This document shows, in pieces, positions 13,021 to 24,284 of a stretch of DNA of 64,000 bases (within the stretch, counting starts at the first letter, position 1; each line of letters begins with the position of its first letter). The notes below the pieces were generated by a model. The model ran no database searches and was not told where the DNA came from. It worked only from the letters and a program-made list of their open reading frames with translations. The stretch comes from Typhlomys cinereus (lineage: Eukaryota > Chordata > Mammalia > Rodentia > Platacanthomyidae): NCBI GenBank assembly GCA_023101885.1, contig JALPQD010000302.1, forward strand, positions 709,956 to 773,955, given 5' to 3'. A program made the translations under genes and the position numbers.

Positions 13021-14165
13021 TTTTTATGTTTAGTGGTTTTTGTAAGTGTATTGTTTGACATTTAGGTTTTGGTGGTATTATACTTCCTTTCTGTCCTCCT
13101 GGATATGCTTGTTTTTTTTCTTCAAGCTTGAGTATTTTTCTAGCATTTTTTGAAGGCATGGTTTGGTAGATATGTATCCCTTCAAGTTGTCTTTGTGCTG
13201 GAAAACTTTTCTTTCTCCCTGGATCATGATGGATAGTTTTGCTGGGTATGTCAATCTGGGTTGACATTTTTTGCTCATTTAATACTTGAAGTATGTCTCT
13301 TGCTTTTACTGTTTCCATTGAGAAGTCATTTGTTATTTTAATACCTTTACCTTTAAAAGTGACTTGTTTTTTTTCCTTGAAGCTCTTTGTCTTGAATGTG
13401 GTATGTTTCGACTCTTATTTGTCGTGGCGATTTTCTATTTTGGTCATGTCTGTTTGGTGTGTGAAATGCCTCTTATATTAGGATGGGCATCTCATTCTTT
13501 AGTTGAGGGAAGTTTTCATTTATAATAGTTTGAAAAATTTCCTCAGGTGTGATATTTTGGGATTCTTGCTGTGGTATTCCATGAATATGCATGTTAGGCT
13601 TCTTCGAGGTGTTCCATATTTCTTTTTTTTTTTATTTCATCTCATACAAGGTGTCCCATATTTCTTGAATATTCCTCTCAAGTATCTTTTTTGCTTTAAG
13701 AATCTCTTCCATTGAGTTGGTTAATTCTTCCACTTTGTCTTCAAGATCTGAAATTCTATTTTCTGCTTTGTTAGTTCTGCTGATAAGACTCTCTGTTGAG
13801 CTTTGGGTGGAAGATAGCTTGTCTTTTAGTTCGATTTTAAACTCTGCCTGAGACTGTTTTAACTGCTGTATGTCTATTTTTGTTTCTTGAACTGTTTTTC
13901 TCAACTCCTCCAAATGTCTGTTGTGTTCCTGTTCAAAATGGTTGATGCGGATGTTTAACTCCTCCCGGATTTCCTCTTTCATAGTATTAATCATGGTAAT
14001 GATCATACTTTGAAAGTTGTTATCTTGGTTCTGGCTTTCTTGGCTATTATCTGTGAATTTGTTCTGATTGGAATCCATCATTATGGGGTTAATTCTTTTG
14101 GTGGGAGATTTGTCTTCTTGGGTTTTGTTTCTCATGGATCTGCACTTTGACTTGGGCATTGTCAT
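13005..14165 (-). pseudogene. L1-C ORF1 relic, broken by a micro-insertion
   Basis: The start is the ATG at 14165. The frame stays open for 177 codons and encodes a basic N-terminus followed by a coiled coil (HFEQEHNRHLEELRKTVQET; SRTNKAENRISDLEDK). It then ends at a TAA at about 13632-13634. That stop lies inside the 26-bp L1-like insertion at 13624-13649, so the insertion itself truncates the protein. RRM and C-terminal text continues in broken frames, with a 103-codon open piece at 13318-13007. The complete family protein would be about 350 to 380 residues. Confidence 0.88.
13624..13649 (-). mobile_element. Micro-L1: 16 nt of L1 3' end plus poly-A with TSD
   Basis: Read on the minus strand this is TTGTATGAGATGAAAT plus ten A residues, which matches the last bases of the family's L1 3' UTR (compare TTGTATGAGCTGAAAT at about 51640). 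It is flanked by GGTGTTCCATATTTCT (13608-13623) and GGTGTCCCATATTTCT (13650-13665), a 16-bp TSD with one mismatch. It is best read as an extremely 5'-truncated L1 insertion. Confidence 0.8.
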
Positions 14166-14997
14166 TTTGTCTCTTACAACCTTTCAGTTTCTGTATGTTT
14201 TTGACTGAACTGATTTAGTTGGTATTACTACTCTCTGGCAGTTATTACTAGTGCTCGGCTTGTAGTTGGCTTTGTTTGTCTGCTGTTAGTATTATTTCTT
14301 AGATGAGGCTATTAGGCTGTTAGTGCATCAGTTAAGTCAGGTTAAGTAGACAAGGGGTGAATATTAGTATGGTAGTACACTTTTATGATTTAGTATCTTG
14401 GTGATATATGAGGGTGAGTGGTATAATCCCTGAAGTTGTGTATATTTTTGTGATGGCTGTGTGGAAAAGTTAATCTACATTGATTAATACTTAAAAGGAG
14501 CAGTATGGTAAAACAAAGAGATTTACTTATCTTTGGGCTGGATGTGAAGAATCTCTCCCATGTGATAGGATGATTTTAGAGGACTTCAGATGTATGGCCT
14601 TTGTCCCTTAGAGCTTTGCTTGGGTTTTCTTTGGATTCTGTTGAATTCTGAGTAGCAGTGTGTCCTCCATGGACCACCAGCGAGGGTCCCCGGTGGGTCG
14701 GAGGGGGAGAGGGCTAATGGTGATGGCAAAACTCTTCACCTGGGACCTGGGACTTGGCTTCGTGGCCCACTCAGGCTCCAGGGATGGAGGAACCAGAGCA
14801 AGTCCTGTCCTGATCAGGGAACATGCGGGTGGGAGGAACAAATGGGCTAGGCAAATGGGAGGCAGCCTGGGTGTTGCCTGGGCTGGCTAGTGGGAGGAGT
14901 TGACACGGGCGACCTAGGGGCTGGGCATCTCACCTGGGATGAAGGACCGACAGAACGACCGGAATCGAGTCCCGTCTTGGGCAGGCAGGCAGAACCA
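14166..14997 (-). promoter_or_regulatory. L1-C 5' UTR, non-monomeric
   Basis: This 0.8-kb leader lies upstream of L1-C ORF1. The part next to ORF1 is AT-rich, and the distal 350 bp (about 14640-14997) is GC-richer with several CpGs. It shares the proximal block CTGCTACTCAGAATTCAACA with L1-A but diverges farther out and lacks L1-A's monomers. By position it should contain the internal promoter. No specific factor site is claimed. Confidence 0.6.
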
Positions 14998-15008
14998 AAA
15001 AAATTATA

Positions 15009-16083
15009 ATGAGTGAAATATCCCAGACACAGAAAATTAAGCACCATTTGTACTCCCTAATAGGTGGATCATAGTACCAAGCCCACTTAGTAAAATATTC
15101 AAAGATTAAACTTTGTAATACATACAGTAATTTCAAAGATTATAAATAGGGGGATAAGGGAAGGAGGGCTCTCCCAGAAATAAGGAGAGAGAGATCATGC
15201 TACAGCAGAGAAAATATATCACCATCAAGCACTGCAAGTAAGTAGTGAGACATCTAGTTAACTCACAGACTTTTCTTCCTGATCATTTGCAACTAAGGGG
15301 GTTTGATCTCACCAGTCAGGGAGGGCATAGATTCTGGCAGATAGATGGTAACCATCCTGCAAATGGGAGACTGACCCCCTCCACCTCAGTCTCCTACTCT
15401 TATTCCATTTACCTTTGAATCTACTCTTATAGTAAGACTGCATTTTAACAGCCTTTTATTTCCGGGTTGGGGGTGACATCCAATACCAAACAGGATGGAG
15501 CCAAGGGTGGTGCAGGAACAGCAAAACTGAAAATAACAACCATAATTCAGAATATCAGAGACCCTACATTAGTCATCTGGAATAAAACCAGCCAAATTTC
15601 TCCCCATCCTAAAGCTCAGGGAAATTTGCAGAAGGGGGGGGGTAAGATTTTAAAAGCCTAAAGATGGAGAGGGCCAACGATACACAAGACACTCCACACA
15701 AGTTAGGGCCAAAGTAATCATAATAGGACTTTGCATGACCTGCGCAATGACTGACATATGAATGACCCCCAAAAGTCTAGTATGGATCACAGGCACTAGG
15801 ATCCTTAGAGGCAAAGGGTTAACAGTCACAATAGTGTTCCCATACTAAAGTGGAGCACAAGAAAGGACTCTAGGCAATGCTACTGAGTCCTTACACTTCA
15901 TTAGAGTGGAGGACACAGAGGGAAGTTTGACATTCACACTAAAGGGATTGGGGGGCAGCACTGGGAGAAAGGGAGGGAGAAGGGTGAAAGGAAGTGGAAA
16001 AGTGGGGAGGGAGTAAGGGAGACTGGGGAAGGGTGGAGAGAGGGAGGGGACCGGGGTACCTATTATGTTTGTATGAGTGGGAA
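15009..16083 (+). other. L1-A ORF2 end and 3' UTR after L1-C
   Basis: The text continues L1-A exactly where it stopped at 8194. It includes the last ORF2 codons (KI...SLIGG-type end near 15066) and then a complete 3' UTR with the G-rich tract (about 15950-16060) and the TTTGTATGAG terminus. Little poly-A remains. Confidence 0.85.
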
Positions 16084-16214
16084 GTAATTATTCAAGATTC
16101 AAGTCCTTCATAAAATGTCTGATTTATATGCTTTTTTCTTCTGTTCTATTGTGGTAGCGCTTTAATTATTTGCCTATTTGCAAATATGTGAAATGCAAAT
16201 GTTTTCTCCCATTC

Positions 16215-16555
16215 CATAAGTTATCTGTTTATTTTTAATAAATAATAAGAAAGAGAAAGACAGAGAGACAAACAGACAGACAGACAGACAGAAAGAGACA
16301 GAGAGGAAGAGAGAGATTTGTATGTGGCATATGCATTGGTTGATGTGCCTACATACACAAGTGGAATACAGAGAAAACTATTAGGTGTCCTGCTCTATTA
16401 CTGATCTTCTTATTCCCTTGACTGTTGATTAGACTGGTGACCAGCAATATTTGGAGTTTTTCCTGTGTGCACTGGGGTTATAGGTGTTGGAAGCTGAGGA
16501 TCTCATGTTTGTGTAGCAAATTCTCTTATCTTCTGAGCCATCTTCTCAAACAAAG
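16215..16555 (-). mobile_element. B2-superfamily SINE relic with GA/GACA run
   Basis: An A-rich tail at the left leads to GA and GACA repeats (about 16250-16315). At the right end, the antisense of a tRNA-derived head reads CTCATGTTTGTGTAGCAAAT then GAGCCATCTTCTC, as in B2-type SINEs. It is diverged. Confidence 0.6.
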
Positions 16556-16593
16556 CTGTCTGTTAATAATTTTATGTAATTTTACTTATGCTA

Positions 16594-17025
16594 TGTTGCA
16601 GTTTACCTGCATTGTTGCTGATAAGTTCATGATAAAACCACTTAAAGGGAAACAAGGAGTTTTTATTCTGCCTTATAGATTTTGGTTATAGTTCCTCATC
16701 CAGCTTGGCAGGAGAGTCCACACCAACACCAAGACTGAGAAAATTGGCCACACCTTATCCACATATGAGAAAGAAGCAATCCTTACTTCCCAGATGAGCA
16801 TGTTTGGGCAAGTACATAGAAGGAAGCTGTCTTTCTGAAACAGTTCCTTCCATCTTATTCACTTACCCAGGAACTTATCCCACCCATCATGGACTCGATT
16901 TCCCTATCGATTATGCAATCTTCTGCAAGTTCACTTGGGACTGAACCCAACTACTAATTCTCTACAAGTGTGTCTTAGAGATTGAATTCTCAGCTATCAA
17001 GTTGACAACTACCTAGCTTAATTTA
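16594..17025 (-). mobile_element. Solo LTR, MaLR-like (family copy 2)
   Basis: It is colinear with the 1232-1662 element over its whole length: GCAGTTTACCTGCATTGTTG at the left, TCCAGCTTGGCAGGAGAGTC in the body and GTTGACAA near the right. Ends are approximate and no TSD is clear. Confidence 0.65.
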
Positions 17026-17029
17026 TGTA

Positions 17030-17870
17030 TAGGTTGCAGTAAAAACTGTACAAATATATAACAGAAGCATCATCATGCTAACTGAAAAGCAGGGCAAAAA
17101 TAGAATTGCATAGTATAAAAACATTAGAAGCTACTTGCAGTTACAGGTTACACAATTACAATTATAAAGTAACTCTCTTTCTGATAATAATATTCTGATA
17201 ATGCACATTATTTATTCCACTGCCCAACAGTAAAGTACATTTCATGATTCACTTTATTTTATACTATAAATGTCTCGATTTATCACAGAGCAAACAACAA
17301 TTTTTCCTTTTGAAGAGTGTTTAAAATATATATTAACAACTATGTAAATTACAACTCATGTTACATTGAATATTTGAATAGCACTATCTAGCATTTTGTG
17401 TTTCTGCCTGTTATTTTAGGTTTCTTAAAATACTAGAAATTTTCAATAGAAGTTATTAAACCTATTTCTTCCTACTCTACTTTTACACATTTTTCTCATT
17501 TCTACTTCCCTGTGTGATGCCTATTGCTTCAAACTTGCAGCAATATGAGCATATTTCATCATCATGAGAAACTGTGCTGTGGTCACCCCACACCCATTCC
17601 TTCATCTGTCATCTTCTCTGTGGTGCTTGCTATGTCCACAGTGGGGATGTCTGCCCCTGTGTCTGCCCTCTGGAGCATGTGTTCCATGGAGGAAGGTAAG
17701 TACTGTTCAGGGATAAGTATAAACAAGCCAGAGAGTGTCAGAGAAGAAACATTTTCACCAGGAAATATAACTAGAATCACCAACCTTACTAATGAATGAC
17801 ATCATGTTTCTATTGGTGCACTTGCTGCTAGAAATAATATGAGAGAGTTTCATCTCAGATAAAGTACGGT
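17030..17870. other. Unassigned sequence
   Basis: No repeat family is recognised. The open frame at 17524-17799 has no recognisable domain. A splice-like pair around 17642-17695 is discussed in the findings. Confidence 0.45.
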
Positions 17871-17874
17871 TTTT

Positions 17875-19030
17875 TATATTTATCCCATTTATTTATTTAT
17901 AAACAAACTGGGTTTATGTCTTTGCCCTGATCCTCTCCCCACCCATTGCCTGCCCCTCCCACCCTTCCCATCGACATGCCTTTCTCCTTCACTCCTCTCC
18001 CTTCATAGATCTTTCCCTGCCCCCCCTTCCGCCCCATCCCTCTGTTTATGTGTACCATAGGACTCACCTATGTTGGTATGGGAGTCGGATTTCAGTTGAA
18101 CTTGCTCTTCAGTGGATAATGTAATTGGGGGGGATTCCTCTTTCCTTGTCCAGAATCTGCTGCTGAGACACTCTTTGGGAGCAGTTATTTCTCCTAAGAT
18201 CCTAGTTATCCCTTGGGGAAATGTAGATAAGTCAGCCGTTGTGAAGATATTGTGGTAGAAGTTCTCAAAACAGTGACTTTCTGGGTACATTAGCCCTGTC
18301 TTGGCTGGAATGTGTTAGTCAGGAGTACTTCATCCTACCTTTAGAGTCTTACATTCTTACTGTCCCCTCTTCTGCAAGTTTCCCTGTGCCTTGGTGTGGG
18401 ATAATTTTATGAATAATGAGGGTTGATTATTTCAGGTTTGGCAATAATTCTGTACTCTGGCCTGATGTGGTTTTCTGCCTCATCTATCTTCCATTGTAAC
18501 AGGGTGTAACTTAGTTGAGCTCTGAGAGATTTCTAATATAAGGGCTAAAAAGAGAAATATTGAAATGGTGTTATGTTATTAATCTTTTAGAGTTAACACT
18601 AGGGTATCTTTTCCTGTTCATTTATTCAACTTCCATTGTTATTTGGATAGGTTTACATTGTCAGACATGGTTTCCCTGCCATTAAGGAGACCAGAACCCA
18701 TTAATTGCTTTTACATGAGTCTTACATATCTTCGTTGTTTCTGTAGAGTCTTCTTATTGGAGTCATAGTGGCTTGAATTCACTATTGGAATAGGCCCTTG
18801 ATCTCTCTATTTTCCCTGAGCTACTCACCTCTTTTTTTTCCCCTTCCTTATCCCTTATCAAGCTCTCTTGCATAACTTCCTTTCCGTTATTGGATTTTCC
18901 TAACAGTGATCTTATTTATCATTTAACTGTATTCCTTTGTCTCTGTTCTCTTGGGGGTCTTATATTCCTTTGCTGTTGGAACAGATATTATAGAGATTTC
19001 CCCTCGAGTATGTCATTATGAGGACTTAAT
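17875..19030 (-). other. L1-D 3' UTR
   Basis: A C/T-rich block near 17930-18040 is the complement of an L1 3' UTR polypurine tract. It is followed by weakly conserved 3' UTR text that differs from the younger copies. The open frame at 18003-18290 is incidental. Confidence 0.65.
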
Positions 19031-20545
19031 ACTAGGTTCCACTTACAAGGAAGAACATTCAATGTTTATCTTTCTGTGTCTGGGATACTTCACTTAATAT
19101 AACTTCTTACAATTCCCTCCAACACTTTCTTTAATCATTTTTGATAGCTGACTAGTATTCTATTTTCATTATCCATTCATCAACTGCTGTACAATTCGGT
19201 TGATTCTGTGACTTTGCTATTGTGAATAGCGCTGCATTGAACATGGATATACATGTGTCTTTATAGTAAAATGAAGCATGGGATTATTCCCAGTCATAGT
19301 ATAGTTGAGTCAAATGGCATGTCACCTTTAATTTTTTTAGAAACTGCTATACTGATATCCAGAGCAGTTGTACAAAATCTGCATTCCTAGTGGCAATGTG
19401 TGAGGGTTCTCTTCTCCCCACATCCTCTCCAGCATTTGTTGTTGCATGTGTAGTCATTCTGACTGGGGTGAGATAATATCTCAGGGTGGTTTTGATTTGT
19501 ATTTCCTTAATGAAAAGTCCTTAAGATATTTGTTAGATGTTTTAATTTCATTCTCAGAAAAAATTCTTTTAAGTTCCATAGCCCATTTTCCAATAGGGCT
19601 GTTCACTTTTCTTTAGTGTTCAATTTTTCAAGAATTTTTGTGTATTCTGGATGATAATCCTCTGTCAGTGTGGTTAGTGAAAATTTTTCTTCCATTCTGT
19701 GGGTTATCTTTTTGATTAGTTCACAATATCTTTGCTGAACAGAAAATCCCACTTGTTGAGTGTAGTTCTATTTCCTGTGAAATTGGGATCTTGTTTAGAA
19801 AGTGTTGGCCTAGACTAATCAGTCTGAGGGAATTCCCTCTCTTTCTTCTAGGGTTTTAATAGTCTAATATTAAGGTCCATAATCCATTTTAGAGTTGATT
19901 TTTGTGAATGGTGACAAGTAAGGGTCCAGTTTCAATCTTCTGCATGCAGATATTCAGTTTTGCAAGCACCATTTGTTGAAGATCTGTCCTTTTTCAAGTT
20001 ATATACTGTAAGTGTATAAACTTGCGTCTGAGTCTTCAACCCTTATACATTGATCTATGTGTCTATTTTGGAGCCAGTACAGATTAAGGTCTGGTATGGT
20101 GGTACTTCCAGAAGAGGTTTTATCACTCAAGATTGTTTTGGGAAATTTGGGCCTTTCTGCTTCCATTTAAATTTTGAGATTTCTTTGAATTTCTGTGAAG
20201 AACTGCCTTGGAATTTTGATTGAAATTGCATTGAATCTGTATATTACTTTTGGTAGGATAGTTAATTTTTATGTTGTTAATTCTATTGATCCAAGAATGT
20301 GGGAGGTCTTTCCACCTTCTGGTGTCTTCTGAATTTCCTTCTTTAGGGTTTTAAAGTTCTCATTGTACAATCTCTCACCTCTTTGGTTATATCTATACCA
20401 AGGTTTTTATTTTTTATTGACTATGGCAAATGGAATTGTTTGTCTTAGGACTTCTCACTTTTTTCATCCTTGATATATAAGAAAGCTATTGATTTTTGAA
20501 AAGTAATTCTATAGCCTGCTACTCTGCTTATTTATGTATTAGTTT
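19030..20545 (-). pseudogene. L1-D ORF2 C-terminal half
   Basis: This is antisense L1 ORF2 from the end of the RT domain to the C-terminus. It aligns by eye with L1-C 9240-10860: TTTGCTATTGTGAATAG near 19220 and the GTTTTGCAAGCACCATTTG region near 19955. It is full of stops in every frame. The text stops abruptly at 20545, where the younger L1 segment begins. Confidence 0.8.
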
Positions 20546-21422
20546 CAGGAGTATCTTGCATACCATTGCTCCTCCCATCCTTTTGCTCTTACAATCTTAC
20601 TGCCCCCTCTTCTCCAAATGTCCCTGAGCTCCAGGATGGGGAGAGATTAGGCTGGCCTAGTTCTATGTGATTGATATAGAGTCTCTGAAGTTCTGGATTG
20701 TGGTTTGTTGATTTTTTTTTTTCAGTTTTGCTGCTCCTGAAATGCCCTTCACTCCATCCTGCTGGGCACTGTATGTCACCCCCTGGCCAGAGACAAAAAG
20801 CTGTTAAACTGGAGTCTTGTTATAATAGCACATTCAAGGGTAGATGTAATAAGAGTAGGAAACCTCAGTGAGGGAGGGGTCCATCACCCATTTGCAAAAT
20901 GATTACTTTTTAATCTGCTAGACTATATGCCCTCCCCTTCTGGTGAGATCAGGAAAGAACATCTGTGAACTTAACCAGGTTTCTCATTACTTACTTGCAG
21001 ACCTTGATGGAGGCCTATTTTCTCTGCTGTAACATGATCCCCTCTCTCCTTGTTTCTGGTGTGGCCCTCCTACCCCATCTCTCTTGTTCATAATCCTTGC
21101 AATTACTGTGTTACATAGGTTTACTTTTGAGTGTCTCAATGTGGGCTGGGTGAGTTTGGTACTAGGAGCCACCTATTAGGGAGTACATACGGCGCTTAAT
21201 TTTCTGGGTTTGGGATACTTCACTTAATATAATTGTTTCTAATGACATCCATTTCCCAACAAATTTCAGTAATTCATCATTTTTGATGGCTGAGTAGTAC
21301 TCCATTGTATAGATGTACCACAGTTTCCTTATCCACTCATCAACTGTTAGACATTTAGGTTGATTCCGTGACTTTGCTATTGTAAACAGTGCTGCTATGA
21401 ACATGGTCGAGCTTGTGCTATG
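20546..21422 (-). mobile_element. Younger L1 segment inside L1-D, both ends lost
   Basis: This block carries the proximal half of the young-type 3' UTR (20546-21165) and the ORF2 C-terminus. Its 100-codon open frame at 21464-21162 contains EWIRKLWYIYTMEYYSAIK. It lacks the G-rich half of the 3' UTR and any poly-A at its left end. About 1.4 kb of L1-D ORF2 is missing at the same place. The simplest reading is a 5'-truncated insertion later clipped by a deletion that removed its 3' end and adjacent L1-D sequence. Confidence 0.7.
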
Positions 21423-22154
21423 TTCAGTATTTTCTAAAAAATTGTATATTTTTGTCATTTGCATTGTAGAGTTCTTGTTTTATTCCATGGTAGTCTGATA
21501 AAATATAGGATATAATTCCAACTTTCCTGTATATATGGAGGCTTGCTTTGTGGCCTAATATGTAGTCTATTCTTACAAAAAGCTCTATGGTCTTCTAAAA
21601 TTTCCTTGGTGTTAGGATGGAGGTTTCAGTAGAAGTGTGTCAAGTCCATTTGGGTTATGTTTTGATTCAGCCCAAATATGTTTCTGTTCAGTTTTTGGCC
21701 TGCTTACCTATCTAATCGTGAGAGTGGGATGTTGAAGTCCCCTACTTTTATCATTTTGGGCTTGCTTTATTGTTCGAAGTATTATAGCATTCAATGAATG
21801 TGGATGAGCCTGTATTAAATGAGTTTGGTATTGTGAAGTCTTCCTGATGAATTTTTCCTTTGATTAATATGTGGTATCCTTCTGTGTCTCTTGTTTTCTT
21901 TTGGTTTGAAGTCTATTTTGTCAGAAACTAGACTTGCAACTCCTATATTCCTTCTTCCATTAGCCTGGAGTACATTTGACCAGCCTTTTACTCTGAGAAT
22001 GTGCCTGTCTTTCATGGTGAGATGTTTTCTGAAGGCAACAGATTGATGAGTTGTAAATTTTAATCCTTGCTTGTAGCCCATGTTTCTCTATTGAAGAGTT
22101 AATTCCATTGATATTTAAGATTAGAATTGAGAAAAATTTGTTGATTCCTGCCAT
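21423..22154 (-). pseudogene. L1-D ORF2 endonuclease domain
   Basis: The ATG at 22154 opens a 64-codon piece with NINGINSSIEKH and ICCLQKT, the usual L1 endonuclease N-terminus. An overlapping frame at 22081-21815 carries HLTMKDRHILRVKGWSN. APE-type endonuclease nicks target DNA at T-rich sites before reverse transcription. Stops and frameshifts break it, and the RT part that should follow is missing. Confidence 0.85.
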
Positions 22155-22159
22155 TTTAT

Positions 22160-23293
22160 GAGTTTTGTGGTTTTTGTATATATATTTCTTTGCTTAGTAG
22201 TTGTGTTGGTATTATTTTTCCCTTCTGTCCTCTTGGGTATGTTTGTGCTTTTGTTTGAACTTGAGTATCTTTTCTTGCATGTTTTGTAGGCCTGGTTAAA
22301 TGGTTGTATATACCTTCAGCTTGCATTTAGGGTAGAAAGTTTTTATTCACCTTAAATCATGAATGATAGTTTTGATGGGTATATCAGTCTGGGTTGGCAT
22401 TCGTGCTCATTCATGACTTGAAGTACATCTCTGCAAGCTCTTCTGGCTTTTACTGTTTCCATTGAAAAATCAGTTGTTATTCTAATAGGCTTATCTTTAA
22501 ATGTGACTTGATTTTTCTCTCTTGAGCTCCCATCAAGTTTTCTTTGTCTTGTATCTGTAGTGTTTTGACTATTATTTATTGTAATGAGTTTCTATTTTGG
22601 TCATTGGTTTGTGATATGCCTTTTGTGCTCAAATGGGGATCTCTTTCCTTGGATGTAGAAAATTTTCATTAATGATATTGTGAAAACTCTATTTGCTGTC
22701 ATTTTTTGGGTTTCTTCTTCTGGAATTCCATGAATTCTCAAGTTTGGATTTTTCAAGATGTCCCAAAGTTTTTGAATATTCACCTCAAGTATTTTTTGAG
22801 CTTTTTCAACCTCTTTTATTGAACCAATTTGTTCTTTCATCTTGTCTTCTTATTCTCATATTATATTTTCTGCTTCATTAGTTCTGTTGGGGAGATTCTC
22901 TATTGAGTCCTTGCTCTCTGCTTCCACCACTGTACACAGCTTGTTTTAAATTTTAAGCTTAATCTCTACATGAGATTTTTTTCAACTGCTCTATGTTTAG
23001 TTTTGTTTCTTCAACTGCCTTTTTCATATCATCCGGGTGCCTGCTATTTTCCTATTCATATTTGCTTATGCTTTTATTTATCCTCTAGGATTTCCTCTTT
23101 CATTGTTTTGATCATATTAATAATCAAGCTTTGTAAATCATTATCTTGGTTGTTTATTATTTGTCTAATAACTTAGAAGTTATTGTGGTTGGAATCTATC
23201 ATTATAGGGTCATTAGTTTTTGTATGAGATTTTCTTTCCTTGTTTTTTTTTTTTTTTTGTATCTCTTGGATTTATGGTATGACTTGGGCATTT
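22160..23293 (-). pseudogene. L1-D ORF1 relic
   Basis: The start is the ATG at 23293, in a context (MPKS...) matching L1-C ORF1. Coiled-coil text follows but is broken by stops. A 79-codon piece at 22840-22601 (VEKAQKILEVNIQKLWDILKNPNLRIHGIPEEE) marks the junction between coiled coil and RRM. The end lies just upstream of the ORF2 start at 22154, the usual L1 spacing. Confidence 0.8.
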
Positions 23294-23844
23294 TGTTTTT
23301 GGTATCTTTCTTAGGTGTGTGATTTTGACTCTTTCAAGTCAGATGGAATTATAACACTTGGACAGTTGTTGCAATTATTTGCCTGAGTGTTAAAGGAGTC
23401 AGTCTAGGGTTGCTTGGTTTAAGATTTAAGTTTGGAGGTGAGGTTTTGTGAGGTGAGGTTTTGTTTAAGCATCAGAGCAACTTTAAGATTATAAAATAGG
23501 GTGGGTTTAGTAGCCAGGGTTTAGAGATAAGTGTGATGTGCAGCTTTTAGATCCTTAGGGTTAGTGAGGGTGAATGCTTAAGACCCTGACTGGTGGGTGT
23601 ATGGGGCTTTGGGCATGCAGTAAAGAAATCTTAAACTTGGTTGAAGTTAAAAGAAAAATAAAATGGGTTACTTATCTTAGGATTAGATGCAAAGATTCTC
23701 ATGTATTAGATAGTAAAATTTGGGGGAGGCTCAGTTGTGTGGTGTTGGTCTACTATTTATTCCCTAGCCTCTGGTTTTTGGGGACTCTATTAAATCCTTA
23801 GCGGTCTTTTTTTTATTATTGTGGGGAGGGGATTGGAGACTGCT

Positions 23845-24170
23845 GGCATGTGAGCCTTGGGATAGCCCTCCTCTCCCCTATGCATGAGAGAGGACTCAAG
23901 ATACAAAGCCCTCCTTGAGAGAGTTCCAGCCTAGGGGCAGAGTTTCTGCACTGTACCCAGACAGGAGATGGGACCCTGAGTTCAAGCTGGAGGGCACAGG
24001 CCTTGGAGCAAATCCTGGCATGCAAGAAGGGACCCAAGCCACAAAGCCCTCCTTGAGAGAGCTCTGGCCTAATGATGCAGCCTTGACTGTGGACCCAGGC
24101 ATTAAATGGGACCCCAACCCAAGCTCAAATGACACAGGTGACATAGCAAACCCCAGGTTCATGAGAGGGC
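23845..24170 (-). repeat. L1-D 5' UTR monomers (138-bp period)
   Basis: Two adjacent units begin GGACTCAAG at 23892 and GGACCCAAG at 24030. Both continue with ACAAAGCCCTCCTTGAGAGA. A partial third unit precedes them. Period and sequence differ from L1-A's monomers. Such monomers serve as internal promoters in rodent L1s. Confidence 0.8.
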
Positions 24171-24284
24171 AAAGTGCAGTTTTTACACATAGTTCTTGTC
24201 ATGTCTTCAGCAATTCCTTGTTTTTCCTTTCCAATGGTCAGTCCAGTGCCTAGCTTTTGGACTATGGCTCCAGACCAATGGAAT

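Larger units (their letters stand above)
8195..14997 (-). mobile_element. L1-C: near full-length antisense L1 nested in L1-A
   Basis: This 6.8-kb insertion is an L1 in reverse orientation, with its A-rich tail at the left (about 8195-8217) and a GC-richer 5' UTR at the right. It is flanked by the 11-bp TSD AAAAAATTATA at 8184-8194 and 14998-15008. The ORF2 tail of L1-A resumes exactly after the right copy. ORF1, ORF2 and both UTRs are present, but the coding frames are broken, so it is inactive. It is younger than L1-A and older than the micro-insertion at 13624. Confidence 0.92.
1765..16083 (+). mobile_element. L1-A: L1 interrupted by two nested L1s
   Basis: This is a once full-length LINE-1 on the plus strand, with 5' UTR (about 1765-2547), ORF1, ORF2 and a 3' UTR ending about 16083. 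Its body is split by L1-B (6699-7489) and by antisense L1-C (8195-14997). Removing both plus their TSD copies leaves about 6.7 kb, the usual size of a rodent L1. ORF2 text resumes across each junction, so the pieces belong to one element. The coding regions carry many stops and frameshifts, so it is inactive. The exact 5' boundary and its own TSD are not resolved. Confidence 0.85.
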
